From positions 13,267-77,266 of the forward strand of contig JAZNSG010000048.1 of the NCBI GenBank assembly GCA_045591035.1: a stretch of 64,000 nucleotides of DNA. The letters are read 5' to 3'. Made by a program: the position numbers and the translations under genes. The notes under the pieces were generated by a model. That model made no database searches, had not been told where the DNA came from, and saw only the letters and a list, made by a program, of their open reading frames with translations. Source of the DNA: SIG440 sp045591035. GTDB taxonomy: Bacteria; Bacillota; Clostridia; Monoglobales; Monoglobaceae. Shown here piece by piece: positions 51,526-60,625 of this stretch (within the stretch, counting starts at the first letter, position 1; every line of letters starts with the position of its first letter).

Positions 51526-53232
51526 ATGAAAAAATCAACCATCATTAAGCTCGTTGTGATTCTTCTTGCTTTGGTTGCTGTAGTCGTAAGTGCTACCACA
51601 GTAAGAACTTCGGTTGAAGCTGTTGACTGCGGTCTTTGCAGTGATGCAGGAGAAATCATTGCGGACTGTGAGGAATGTGGCGGAGTTGGAACTGTTCCTC
51701 CCGCAAGTAACTATTATGCAACATTTGTTTCGTTGCTACCCCCAATCCTTGCAATTATTCTTGCGCTTGTAACAAAAGAAGTTTATTCATCATTGTTTAT
51801 AGGTATTGTTGTTGCGGCACTTTTTGCATGTAACTTTAATCCGGTTTCAGCAATGGACACACTTCTAGGCGCCGGACTAGTCAGTGCTGTTTCAGACACA
51901 GCGGGAATTTTCATATTCCTCGTTGTTCTTGGAATACTTGTAGCTCTTGTTAACAAAGCAGGAGGCAGTGCTGCTTTTGGCGCTTGGGCTGAAAAGAACA
52001 TAAAGTCAAGAACCGGTGCAATGATTGCAACATTTATTCTTGGTGTTCTCATTTTCATTGACGACTATTTCAACTGCCTGACAGTTGGTTCTGTTATGCG
52101 TCCTGTTGCTGACAGACACAAAATTTCAAGAGCAAAGCTTGCGTATCTTATTGATGCTACGGCAGCTCCTGTTTGTATGATTGCGCCTATTTCTTCCTGG
52201 GCTGCAGCAGTTTCAAGCTACGCTCCTGAAGGCCAGGGCCTTTCACTGTTTGTTCAGGCAATACCCTACAACTTCTATTCCTTGCTCACATTTATTTTCA
52301 TTATCGCTGTTTGTGTAATGAAGTGCGACTTTGGTCCTATGAAGCTTCATGAACTTAATGCACTCAACAAGGGTGACTTGTTTACAAGTGGTGAAAAGGT
52401 TGAAGACGAAGCACAAGAAGTCGGAAATCCAAAGGCGAAGGTTGTTGACCTTGTTCTTCCAATTATCGTGCTTATTGCAATATGTGTGGTTTCACTGATT
52501 TATGTTGGTGGATTCTTTGGCGTTGACATCTGGGGCGGAACTGAAAATGCAGGCAACTTTATCGGTTCATTTGGTAACACAGACGCTACATTTGGTCTTC
52601 CCTGGGGTGCTATAATCGCACTGGTACTTACGATTGCATACTTTATGGCAAGAAAGCTCGTTTCCTTCAAGGAAGCTATGGAATGTATCCCCAAGGGTTT
52701 TGTTGCAATGGTTCCACCAATTTTGATTCTTACATTTGCTGTTTCACTTAAGAATGTTAACCTCCTTATGGGATATGAAGTGTTTGTTGAAAATGTTCTT
52801 GGTAATGCAAGTGCTCTTCAGAACCTGCTTCCTGCAGTTATCTTTGTTGTTGCTTGTGTTCTCGCTTTTGCAACAGGTACATCCTGGGGAACTTTTGGTA
52901 TCCTTATCCCGATCGTTACTGCAATCTTTGAGCCGGGCAACCCGCTTCTCATTATCGGTATGTCTGCTTGTCTTGCAGGTGCTGTTTGTGGTGACCACTG
53001 CTCACCTATCTCAGATACAACAATTATGTCGTCAGCAGGTGCAAAGTGCGATCACATAAACCATGTTTCAACACAGTTGCCTTATGCAATTACTGTTGCT
53101 GTGATTTCTTTTGTGTCATACGTAATCGCAGGCTTCGTTCAGAACTGGTACATTGTATTCCCAATTGCTGTTGTTCTTACTGTTGGTACATTGCTTGTTG
53201 TTAAAACAGCTGGTAAGAAAGCAAATCAGTAA
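51526..53232 (+). CDS. NhaC-family transporter, predicted lysine permease
   Basis: This is a polytopic membrane protein of 568 aa. The family is named for Na+/H+ antiporters, with segments such as FIDDYFNCLTVGSVMRPV, DATAAPVCMIAPISSWAA and SGDHCSPISD-like GDHCSPISDTTIMSS. Family members under lysine riboswitches have been predicted to be lysine importers, and the riboswitch at 51229-51392 supports that here. An oddity is the stretch between helix 1 (about 8-26) and helix 2. It holds Cys35, Cys38, Cys48 and Cys51 as CxxC-X9-CxxCGG, like half of a DnaJ zinc finger. The ATG follows ggagag. Confidence 0.85.
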   Translation: MKKSTIIKLVVILLALVAVVVSATTVRTSVEAVDCGLCSDAGEIIADCEECGGVGTVPPASNYYATFVSLLPPILAIILALVTKEVYSSLFIGIVVAALFACNFNPVSAMDTLLGAGLVSAVSDTAGIFIFLVVLGILVALVNKAGGSAAFGAWAEKNIKSRTGAMIATFILGVLIFIDDYFNCLTVGSVMRPVADRHKISRAKLAYLIDATAAPVCMIAPISSWAAAVSSYAPEGQGLSLFVQAIPYNFYSLLTFIFIIAVCVMKCDFGPMKLHELNALNKGDLFTSGEKVEDEAQEVGNPKAKVVDLVLPIIVLIAICVVSLIYVGGFFGVDIWGGTENAGNFIGSFGNTDATFGLPWGAIIALVLTIAYFMARKLVSFKEAMECIPKGFVAMVPPILILTFAVSLKNVNLLMGYEVFVENVLGNASALQNLLPAVIFVVACVLAFATGTSWGTFGILIPIVTAIFEPGNPLLIIGMSACLAGAVCGDHCSPISDTTIMSSAGAKCDHINHVSTQLPYAITVAVISFVSYVIAGFVQNWYIVFPIAVVLTVGTLLVVKTAGKKANQ

Positions 53233-53249
53233 TCTCTGTTTTTCGGATG

Positions 53250-53279
53250 AAAAGTCCCAACCTCGGTTGGGACTTTTTT
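53250..53279 (+). terminator. Intrinsic terminator after the NhaC-family gene
   Basis: AAAAGTCCCAAC (53250-53261), loop CTCG, GTTGGGACTTTT (53266-53277) and further T. Confidence 0.93.
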
Positions 53280-53349
53280 GTATTAAAAAACCAGAGGTTG
53301 TGTAAAATATAAATTATCAATTGGGATGGGGATAAAGTTTTTTGTTTCG

Positions 53350-53378
53350 TTGACAAAAATGTGGAATTATGCTATAGT
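53350..53378 (+). promoter_or_regulatory. Sigma-A promoter of the acyltransferase gene
   Basis: TTGACA (53350-53355), 17 nt, TATAGT (53373-53378). The 5' leader is about 130 nt. Confidence 0.75.
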
Positions 53379-53460
53379 AATTTTATGTAAAGTTTTAAAT
53401 TAATCCAACTTTTGCTACGTTTAGTTTATTTGCGAATTTTAACGGATAAGATTTTAAAAA

Positions 53461-53497
53461 GAGTTCGCTTATTGCAGATGAGATAAAAAACGAACTC
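53461..53497 (+). repeat. Inverted repeat next to the acyltransferase ribosome site
   Basis: GAGTTCG (53461-53467) and CGAACTC (53491-53497) are perfect complements 23 nt apart; the second arm abuts the Shine-Dalgarno ggagga. A leader hairpin could affect translation. Confidence 0.45.
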
Positions 53498-53512
53498 GGA
53501 GGATAAAGATAA

Positions 53513-54625
53513 ATGAAAACAGTAATACAAACAGAAAAAGGTTCTGCAATTAATAATAAAAAAAGTGGTAATCCAAAAAATAAATCCTTGCAAGGATTAA
53601 GAGCAGTTGCAATTCTAGCCATATTTATTTCCCATATAGGAATTGGAAACCTTGGGGTTTTGGGTGCGTGGGGAGTTTCTGTGTTTTTTGTGTTGTCTGG
53701 GTTCTTAATGCTTTATAATTATATGCCAAGGGAAACAATCCCCCAAAATAGTTTTGGTTTTGCATGGAATAAAATAAAAAGATTATATCCGTTGCATATT
53801 GTTACAATGCTTTTTGCTGCTTTTTATGCTGTTATAAAGACGAGAATGCTTGAAAAAACTATCTTAGATATAGGAATTCATACTTTACTTATTCAGATGT
53901 GGATTCCAAAGGCTGAGTTTTATGCTACATTAAATGGACCATCTTGGTATTTGTGTGTCTCGTTTTTCTTGTACCTTATGTTTCCCTTGATGCTAAAATT
54001 ATTTAAAGGAAACATGTCACAGAAAAAAGTAGTTTTATATATATGCATATTTTTTGTTGTTGAGATTTTCGTATCATTGGCAACGTTTTTATTAAATAAT
54101 CATGATGAAAGCTTGTGGTTTTCTACTAAGTGGATTACATATTATTCTCCGCCCGTAAGGTTAATTGATTTCTTTATGGGATGTTGTCTTGGTTATTTGT
54201 TTTTGGATAGAAGTGAATGTAATAAAAACTATTTTCTTGAGTTAGCGGTTTGTATTCTAGTACCAATTTCTCTTTTGATATATGTTTCAGAGTATGGAAT
54301 ATTAGGCTCACAATCAGTTAAATATACTCTTTTGTTTTTACCTACAAGTATGATTTTGCTTTGGGTTGTAGCCGGTGAAAAAGGTGTTATTCCAAAGATT
54401 TTGTCAACGAGAGTATTTGTATGGCTGGGAGATTTAAGTCCGTATATCTTTTTAATTCATGGCGTGGTACTTAAATATTGCAGGGCAGGTTTTTCTGTTG
54501 CATTTTCAATTACAAATGTATATATTACTGCAACGGTTTCTTTGGTTGCAACGATTTTTGGAGCTTTTATATGGCGCAAATTAGATGGATGTTTGCAAAA
54601 GAGATTAAAAGCAAATAGAGTTTGA
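53513..54625 (+). CDS. Acyltransferase-3 family membrane protein (OafA/YrhL-like)
   Basis: This 370-aa protein has about ten membrane helices. The opening LQGLRAVAILAIFISHIG with the conserved histidine, WGVSVFFVLSGFLML and LNGPSWYLCVSFFLYL define the acyltransferase-3 family, which O-acetylates cell-surface sugars. The substrate is unknown. A terminator and its own promoter isolate it from both neighbours. Its base composition is A/T-richer than the surrounding housekeeping genes, which suggests recent acquisition. It is followed by a 70-nt gap without a terminator. Confidence 0.88.
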   Translation: MKTVIQTEKGSAINNKKSGNPKNKSLQGLRAVAILAIFISHIGIGNLGVLGAWGVSVFFVLSGFLMLYNYMPRETIPQNSFGFAWNKIKRLYPLHIVTMLFAAFYAVIKTRMLEKTILDIGIHTLLIQMWIPKAEFYATLNGPSWYLCVSFFLYLMFPLMLKLFKGNMSQKKVVLYICIFFVVEIFVSLATFLLNNHDESLWFSTKWITYYSPPVRLIDFFMGCCLGYLFLDRSECNKNYFLELAVCILVPISLLIYVSEYGILGSQSVKYTLLFLPTSMILLWVVAGEKGVIPKILSTRVFVWLGDLSPYIFLIHGVVLKYCRAGFSVAFSITNVYITATVSLVATIFGAFIWRKLDGCLQKRLKANRV

Positions 54626-54695
54626 CCTGACCTGGATATATATAATTTTGTTAAAAGAATTATTTTAAATTTTTCAGATAAAGAGGAGATTTCCA

Positions 54696-55394
54696 ATGCT
54701 GAGCAGAATTGAATCGTGGTTTACAAATGGATGGATGGGCATAGCAGATATGCTTATGACGGCACTTTGCGTTTTTTTCTCATTGTCAATTCATGAATTT
54801 GCTCACGGCTTTGCTGCGTACAAGCTTGGTGACAACACGGCGAAATCTATGGGCAGGCTGAATCTCAGTCCTATGAGTCATTTGGACCCTATTGGTGCGA
54901 TTTGTTTATTTTTATTTGGTTTTGGCTGGGCGAAACCCGTACCGGTAAATCCCGGGAACTTTTCCGTCGGTAAACGTAAATCAGGTATGGTTATTACCTC
55001 TGTTGCAGGTCCGTTGGCAAACCTTATTGTAGCATTTTTATCGGTCTTTTTTCTCAGAACAATTTTAGCAATTGTGATTAAAATGGGAATAGCTTCGGGT
55101 TTGGCAAACTCATTGCTGGAAGTCATTATAACTTTGCTTTCAACTCTTATGGTTATGAATATCAGTCTTGCTGTGTTCAATCTTATCCCCATCCCGCCCC
55201 TTGACGGCTCAAAAGTACTTAATTCAATCCTGCCGGCAAGGATATATTTCAAGATTATGCAGTATGAACAGTATGGGTTTATCCTTCTTATTTTGCTTAT
55301 AAATACGAGTTTCTTCGGGAATCTTTTGAACAGGCTGGTGTTTCTGATTTTAAGTGCTTTTGATACTTTAGTGGGATTTATTCCGTTTATTTAG
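54696..55394 (+). CDS. Site-2 protease family membrane metalloprotease (M50)
   Basis: This intramembrane zinc protease has 232 aa and five or six helices. HEFAH (33-37) supplies two zinc ligands and the catalytic Glu. NLIPIPPLDGSK near residue 165 supplies the third ligand, Asp. Between them lies AGPLANLIVA. The short form without a PDZ domain is the type often found in front of scpA in Clostridia. The substrate is unknown. The ATG follows agaggag. Confidence 0.9.
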   Translation: MLSRIESWFTNGWMGIADMLMTALCVFFSLSIHEFAHGFAAYKLGDNTAKSMGRLNLSPMSHLDPIGAICLFLFGFGWAKPVPVNPGNFSVGKRKSGMVITSVAGPLANLIVAFLSVFFLRTILAIVIKMGIASGLANSLLEVIITLLSTLMVMNISLAVFNLIPIPPLDGSKVLNSILPARIYFKIMQYEQYGFILLILLINTSFFGNLLNRLVFLILSAFDTLVGFIPFI

Positions 55395-55419
55395 ATTTTA
55401 AGGATATGGAGAGAGGGTT

Positions 55420-56187
55420 ATGAACCAGCTTTCGTTTAAGCTTGAGTCATTTGAAGGGCCGCTTGACCTTTTGCTTATGCTCATAAAAAAGAATAAAGTT
55501 AGTATTTATGATATTCCTATTGCTGAGATTCTTGAGCAATACCTTGCGGTTATGCAACAAATGGAGGAGATGGACCTTGAACAGTCAAGTGAGTTTTTGG
55601 TAATGGCTGCAACTCTTTTGCAGATTAAATCCAAAATGCTGCTCCCAAAGACCGAGGACGAAGAAGAGGAGGACCCTCGCACAGAGCTTGTAAGAAGGTT
55701 GCTTGAATACAAGCAAATTAAGGAAACCATAGAGTTTTTCCGTGAACGGGAAAATTCTGATGCAGGACTTTTTTTCAAGTTGCCTGACCCTATTGAGAGA
55801 CCGCCTGCGGTTTTTGATTGTTCTTCCCTTACGATTGAAAATTTAGCCAAGGCCTATGCAATGTCTTTTGTGAAAATGGAGCGTAAGCTCCCACCCCCCA
55901 AACGGTCTTTTTCGGGGATTGTGGGACACGAAAAGGTCTCTATAAAGGACAGGGTTAAAAAAATATGGACAAGCCTTGTAAAAAAGGGCAAGATTATGTT
56001 CAAGGATTTGTTTTCTGAAGTAAAATCAAAGCCTGAGGCAGTAGCGTCTTTCCTGGCGGTTCTTGAAATGATTAAAATGAACAAGATTACAGTTGAGGAA
56101 ACTGATGAGAGAGGCAGGTACACTGTAACTAAAATCTCAGAGGATAATTCATTTGATTTTGAAGATTTGGAGGAATTGGAGAGTTAA
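55420..56187 (+). CDS. scpA: Segregation and condensation protein A
   Basis: This kleisin subunit bridges SMC heads in the chromosome condensin complex. The 255-aa protein starts with the signature SFEGPLDLLLMLIKKNKVSIYDIPI-like stretch and has a C-terminal winged helix (KPEAVASFLAVLEMIKMNKI). It is paired with scpB, as usual. Confidence 0.95.
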   Translation: MNQLSFKLESFEGPLDLLLMLIKKNKVSIYDIPIAEILEQYLAVMQQMEEMDLEQSSEFLVMAATLLQIKSKMLLPKTEDEEEEDPRTELVRRLLEYKQIKETIEFFRERENSDAGLFFKLPDPIERPPAVFDCSSLTIENLAKAYAMSFVKMERKLPPPKRSFSGIVGHEKVSIKDRVKKIWTSLVKKGKIMFKDLFSEVKSKPEAVASFLAVLEMIKMNKITVEETDERGRYTVTKISEDNSFDFEDLEELES

Positions 56188-56212
56188 AAGAATATACTTT
56201 CCTAAGGGTTGT

Positions 56213-56848
56213 ATGAATTTTAAAGAGGCAGAAGCCATAATTGAAGGAATTTTATTTGCTGCCGGGGATTCGGTGGAGATTGAAAGAATAGCGGATATAC
56301 TTGATATAGATTTGAAAAGCACACGGGCTTTGGTACAAGCGCTCATCGACAAGTATGATGACGAAAAGCGCGGACTGAAGATTATACGACTTGAGGATTC
56401 GTACCAGATGTGCACAAGAGAGGAATACAAGGATTACATATCAAAACTTGCGGAGCCTAGAAGAATGCAAAGTCTTTCCAATGCGGCTATGGAGGTGCTT
56501 TCTATAATTGCTTATAAGCAGCCCGTAACCCGTGCTGTAATAGAGCAAATCCGTGGCGTTTCATGTGATAATCTTGTAAATAGACTGATTGAAAAAGGTC
56601 TTGTTGAGGAGATTGGCAGACTTGATACTCCGGGAAGAGCAATGCTTTTCGGCACTACAGAAGAATTTTTAAGATGTTTTGGAATTGAAAGCTTTATGGA
56701 TTTGCCGGAATATGAAAAAATCAGCAGTGATGAGGTTGCCTTGGAGGATGAATATCTTGAAAAAGCTGCTGAGGAAGACGTTGAGACAAATTCTTTCGAA
56801 CACAATGAAAACGACATATTGTATGACGAAGAATTTATAGATGAATAG
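56213..56848 (+). CDS. scpB: Segregation and condensation protein B
   Basis: This is a winged-helix partner of ScpA, 211 aa. EAIIEGILFAAGDSVEIERIA and LSIIAYKQPVTRAVIEQIRGV with LVEEIGRLDTPGRAMLFGTT are diagnostic. The C-terminal 45 residues are an acidic tail. ATG 56213 is chosen as the first codon after aaggg at 56204-56208; the open frame upstream overlaps scpA. Confidence 0.94.
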   Translation: MNFKEAEAIIEGILFAAGDSVEIERIADILDIDLKSTRALVQALIDKYDDEKRGLKIIRLEDSYQMCTREEYKDYISKLAEPRRMQSLSNAAMEVLSIIAYKQPVTRAVIEQIRGVSCDNLVNRLIEKGLVEEIGRLDTPGRAMLFGTTEEFLRCFGIESFMDLPEYEKISSDEVALEDEYLEKAAEEDVETNSFEHNENDILYDEEFIDE

Positions 56849-56875
56849 TGCGCTTGTTTAGTTGGTGGGGTGTTT

Positions 56876-57454
56876 ATGGGATATGTTTTAATAACTACTT
56901 TTATAGTTTCAGGAATAATTGCATATATTTTGTGGGCCCCGGTGAAAGTTACAGTCGAGTACAGAAGCAAAAAGACAACGGTATCTTTCAGGTGCAGATT
57001 TTTCAAATTCACATTAAAACCAAAAACAAAAGAAAAATCAGAGAAAAAAGATGCCCCAAATGAAACAAAATTAAAATTGACAGAAAAGCTCAGAAAATGG
57101 AAATCAGATTTTGAGGAATACAAGATTTTTCTGGATGAAATAATGATTTTACTCCAAGACAGAGCGAAGCTCACGGGGATTTATGTTCGCATTCACTATG
57201 GTACCGGAAATGCAGCAACTACCGGGATACTGTATGGTGGAATTTGGGCGCTTGTGGGAAGCGTTTATGCGTATCTTTGCCGATATGTTTCGGTTGAATA
57301 TCCCAAAGTTGAACTGAAACCTAACTTTAACGACAAGGAGCTGGACGTTGAGCTGGCGGGAATAATCGAAGCTCGGCTTGTGCATATTATTACTGCGGTT
57401 TTTCGCAGTGTAAAGTTATATTCAAAACATAAAAAGATAAAAGGAGCGAATTAA
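56876..57454 (+). CDS. DUF2953-domain protein
   Basis: This 192-aa protein has an N-terminal helix (about 3-20), a basic and acidic middle and the DUF2953-like stretch GTGNAATTGILYGGIWAL with the PNFND/ELDVELAGIIEARL pattern at the end. The biochemical role is unknown. In Bacillus-type genomes (YtfI) it stands next to ytfJ, as here (1-nt gap), suggesting a sporulation or germination link. ATG 56876 is preferred to GTG 56870 on spacing from ggtgggg. Confidence 0.82.
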   Translation: MGYVLITTFIVSGIIAYILWAPVKVTVEYRSKKTTVSFRCRFFKFTLKPKTKEKSEKKDAPNETKLKLTEKLRKWKSDFEEYKIFLDEIMILLQDRAKLTGIYVRIHYGTGNAATTGILYGGIWALVGSVYAYLCRYVSVEYPKVELKPNFNDKELDVELAGIIEARLVHIITAVFRSVKLYSKHKKIKGAN

Positions 57455-57455
57455 A

Positions 57456-57905
57456 ATGGCAGAACAACATCCTATTCAAGGTCTGATGTATACAGCTATG
57501 CAGAGCATAAGAGAAATGATTGATGTTAATACAATAGTTGGGGACCCCGTACAATCACCGGACGGAACTATTATTATCCCGATTTCAAAGGTTGGATTGG
57601 GCTTTGGTGTTGGTGGTTCGGATTTTGTGCCGAAAAATGGCAAGATGAGTGAAAACTCAGCAACTCCCTTTGGCGGTGGTGCAGGTGGTGGTGTTTCCAT
57701 AACTCCCGTTGCCTTTATGGTGGTTGGAAACGGCCAGATAAGAATGATGTCGGTTAATGCCGAAAACTCAGTATACGACAGAATTCTTGATATGATTCCC
57801 GATGCAATAGATAAGCTTGTTGAGGTTAAAGATAACTACAAGCTTAAAAGAGCAGAAAAGAAGAATCAGTCTATGACTCAAACCGAAGAGTTTTTTGAAG
57901 AGTAA
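57456..57905 (+). CDS. ytfJ: GerW-family sporulation protein YtfJ
   Basis: This 149-aa protein was first linked to spore germination in Bacillus (GerW). Signature elements are VGDPVQSPDGTIIIPISKVGLGFG, GGGAGGGVSITPVAFMVV and a basic C-terminus. The ATG follows aaaggag. It ends the scpA-ytfJ cluster, with a GC-rich hairpin after it. Confidence 0.93.
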   Translation: MAEQHPIQGLMYTAMQSIREMIDVNTIVGDPVQSPDGTIIIPISKVGLGFGVGGSDFVPKNGKMSENSATPFGGGAGGGVSITPVAFMVVGNGQIRMMSVNAENSVYDRILDMIPDAIDKLVEVKDNYKLKRAEKKNQSMTQTEEFFEE

Positions 57906-57911
57906 TAGTTT

Positions 57912-57935
57912 GCGGCGGTAAACTTATACCGCCGC
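57912..57935 (+). terminator. GC-rich hairpin after ytfJ
   Basis: GCGGCGGTA (57912-57920), loop AACTTA, TACCGCCGC (57927-57935), then TGTTT. The stem is strong but the T run poor, so polA may be reached by read-through. Confidence 0.65.
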
Positions 57936-57969
57936 TGTTTGGTATGTGTACTTAAATCTGAAAGGGTAA

Positions 57970-60600
57970 GTGGATAGCTTGGAAAAATTACTTATAATCG
58001 ATGGCAACAGTATCTTAAACCGTGCTTATTATGGTATCCGTATGCTCAATGCACCGGATGGAACGCCGACAAACGCGGTATATGGCTTTTTGAATATTCT
58101 TCTTAAGTATCTTGAAGAGGATACTCCTGATTATTTGTGTGTTGCTTTCGACGTGAAAGAAAAAACCTTCCGTCACAAAATGTATGATCTGTATAAAGCT
58201 CAGAGAAAACCCGCTCCTGAGGATTTTTTGGTTCAGCTCCCTGTTATAAAAGAAGTGCTTTGGGCAATGAATTGTCGTTGCCTTGAAAAGCCCGGATACG
58301 AGGCGGACGATATTATAGGCACTGTATCACGTTTGTGTGAAGAAAAGGGTATTGAATGTTCTGTGCTTACGGGTGACAAGGACGATTTGCAACTTGCGTC
58401 CGATCTGGTGAAAATAAAGCTTGTTATCTCAAAAATGGGCAGCACAACAACCACGGTATACGGCAAAGATGAAGTCTTTGAAAAATATGCGGTTACACCA
58501 AGGGAGTTCATTGACGTAAAAGCCCTTATGGGAGATTCCTCCGATAATATACCCGGGGTAAAGGGTATCGGTGAAAAAACGGCATTTTCTTTAATTGAAA
58601 AATACAAGAGCATTGACAAAATCTTTGAAAACATAGAAAACCTTGATGTGACACCTTCTGTACGGAAAAAGCTTGAGGAAGGGAAAGATGACGCATATCT
58701 GAGCAGAACCCTTTCTGAGATTAACAGAAATGTACCTATTGAATTCAGTTTTGAGGATTGCAGAATCAGAGAGTACAACAATAATGAACTTGCAATACTT
58801 TTCACAAAGCTTAATTTCAAGTCTTTTTTGAGTAAACTTAACCTATCTCCTGCCGCTTCTTCTGAAAGTGTGGAAGAAGAGTTTAAGGGTATAAGCAAAT
58901 CGATTGATAATGAAGAATTAAAGGCTGTCTTGAAAAAAACTGATGCATTTGTTTACAGACTTTATAAGAATGGGAACAGTGCTGATTTGGCAGTTGCCTT
59001 TGATGATGAGTATTATATTGTTGAAGGGGTTGAAACTGAAACCCTCGAACTGTTTTTCCAAAATGAAAAAATAAAGAAGTGCGGGTTTGATGTAAAGGAA
59101 GATATACTGTGGTTGAGAGACCGAAATGTTGAATTTAAGGGCATAGCCTTTGACGGAGCGATTGCAGCTTATGTTCTTCATCCTGAACGCAGCTCTTATG
59201 ATATTGAAGGACTCGCCTTTGAGTTTTTTGGAATTACATCAAAAAAATCTGCAGAAGAGGATAATGGGCAGATTTCATTTGACTTTGATAATGAAAAATC
59301 AGCGGATAATTCAGCCTTTGAGCTTTTTGCTCTTCAAAAACTCTGGAAAAGATTTAATAAGGAATTGGAAGAAAACGGACAACTGAAGCTTTATTATGAG
59401 GTTGAGCTTCCCCTTGTTGAAGTCCTTGCGGATATGCAGCATACAGGGGTGTTTGTTGAACGTGAGACATTGGAGAAGTTTGGGAATGACCTTCGTGAAA
59501 ACATAAAAAATGCAGAACGGACAATTTTTGAATATTCGGGCTGTGAGTTTAACATAAATTCGCCCAAACAGCTTGGAGATGTTTTGTTTGAAAAACTAAA
59601 TCTTCCTCACGGGAAAAAGACAAAAACAGGGTATTCCACCAATGCAGACGTTTTGAAAAAGCTCCAGGGTGTTCATCCTGTTGTTGATGTGATATTGGAA
59701 TACCGGGCAATGACTAAACTGCTGTCTACCTATGTTGATGGTCTGCTTAGTGTTATTTCGAAAGAAACGGGCAGAATTCATTCGAATTTTAAACAGACAG
59801 TTACAGCTACCGGCAGAATAAGCAGCACCGAACCCAATATGCAAAATATTCCGGTAAGAACAGACAGAGGTCGTGAAATGCGACGTATGTTTGTTGCCCA
59901 AGGCGATAGAATTCTTATAGATGCAGACTATTCACAGATTGAGCTTCGCGTTCTTGCTCACATAGCAGATGATGAGAATATGAAAAAAGCTTTTCAAAGT
60001 GGTGTTGATATTCATACCCAGACTGCATCCCAGGTATTTGGGGTTCCTTTGGATGAGGTAACGCCGGCTATGCGTTCATCTGCAAAAGCTGTGAATTTCG
60101 GTATAGTTTATGGTATAGGTGACTTCTCACTGTCTCAGGATTTGAAAATATCTGTAAAAGAAGCTAAACAGTATATAGAGAATTACCTGAACAGTTATCC
60201 ATCCATAAGCAAGTATATGGCAGATATTGTGGAAAGCGGCAAAAGATTGGGCTATGTTTCTACCATCTTAAACAGACGCAGATACATTCCTGAGCTTAAA
60301 TCAAGCAACCGGATAACTCAGGCCTTTGGAGAACGAGTTGCTCTTAATGCGCCGATTCAGGGCACTGCGGCAGATATAATAAAAATTGCGATGGTTAATG
60401 TTTCAAAAAGGTTGAAGGAAGAAGGACTCCGGTCTAAGCTTATCCTTCAGGTTCACGATGAGCTTATTGTTGAGGCTTTTCCGGATGAGGCTGAAAGGGC
60501 TTCGGAAATACTTGTTTCTGAAATGGAGAATGCAATGAAACTTTCGGTTCCTCTTGTTGTGGACTGTAATATGGGTAAAAGCTGGTACGAAACCAAGTAA
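57970..60600 (+). CDS. polA: DNA polymerase I
   Basis: This enzyme does Okazaki maturation and repair synthesis. At 876 aa it has a 5'-nuclease domain (LLIIDGNSILNRAYYGI, LTGDKDDLQL, KGIGEKTAFSLI), a middle exonuclease-like domain (about 300-480) and a full polymerase domain. The polymerase motifs are ADYSQIELRVLAHIA, KAVNFGIVYGIGDF and LQVHDELIVEA. The middle domain lacks the acidic DxE motif expected near its start, so proofreading is probably absent, as in Bacillus enzymes. The start is GTG 57970; TTG 57979 is an alternative because aaaggg is close to the GTG. Confidence 0.96.
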   Translation: MDSLEKLLIIDGNSILNRAYYGIRMLNAPDGTPTNAVYGFLNILLKYLEEDTPDYLCVAFDVKEKTFRHKMYDLYKAQRKPAPEDFLVQLPVIKEVLWAMNCRCLEKPGYEADDIIGTVSRLCEEKGIECSVLTGDKDDLQLASDLVKIKLVISKMGSTTTTVYGKDEVFEKYAVTPREFIDVKALMGDSSDNIPGVKGIGEKTAFSLIEKYKSIDKIFENIENLDVTPSVRKKLEEGKDDAYLSRTLSEINRNVPIEFSFEDCRIREYNNNELAILFTKLNFKSFLSKLNLSPAASSESVEEEFKGISKSIDNEELKAVLKKTDAFVYRLYKNGNSADLAVAFDDEYYIVEGVETETLELFFQNEKIKKCGFDVKEDILWLRDRNVEFKGIAFDGAIAAYVLHPERSSYDIEGLAFEFFGITSKKSAEEDNGQISFDFDNEKSADNSAFELFALQKLWKRFNKELEENGQLKLYYEVELPLVEVLADMQHTGVFVERETLEKFGNDLRENIKNAERTIFEYSGCEFNINSPKQLGDVLFEKLNLPHGKKTKTGYSTNADVLKKLQGVHPVVDVILEYRAMTKLLSTYVDGLLSVISKETGRIHSNFKQTVTATGRISSTEPNMQNIPVRTDRGREMRRMFVAQGDRILIDADYSQIELRVLAHIADDENMKKAFQSGVDIHTQTASQVFGVPLDEVTPAMRSSAKAVNFGIVYGIGDFSLSQDLKISVKEAKQYIENYLNSYPSISKYMADIVESGKRLGYVSTILNRRRYIPELKSSNRITQAFGERVALNAPIQGTAADIIKIAMVNVSKRLKEEGLRSKLILQVHDELIVEAFPDEAERASEILVSEMENAMKLSVPLVVDCNMGKSWYETK

Positions 60601-60625
60601 ACGCCCCCGAAAGGCTGTGAAAATA

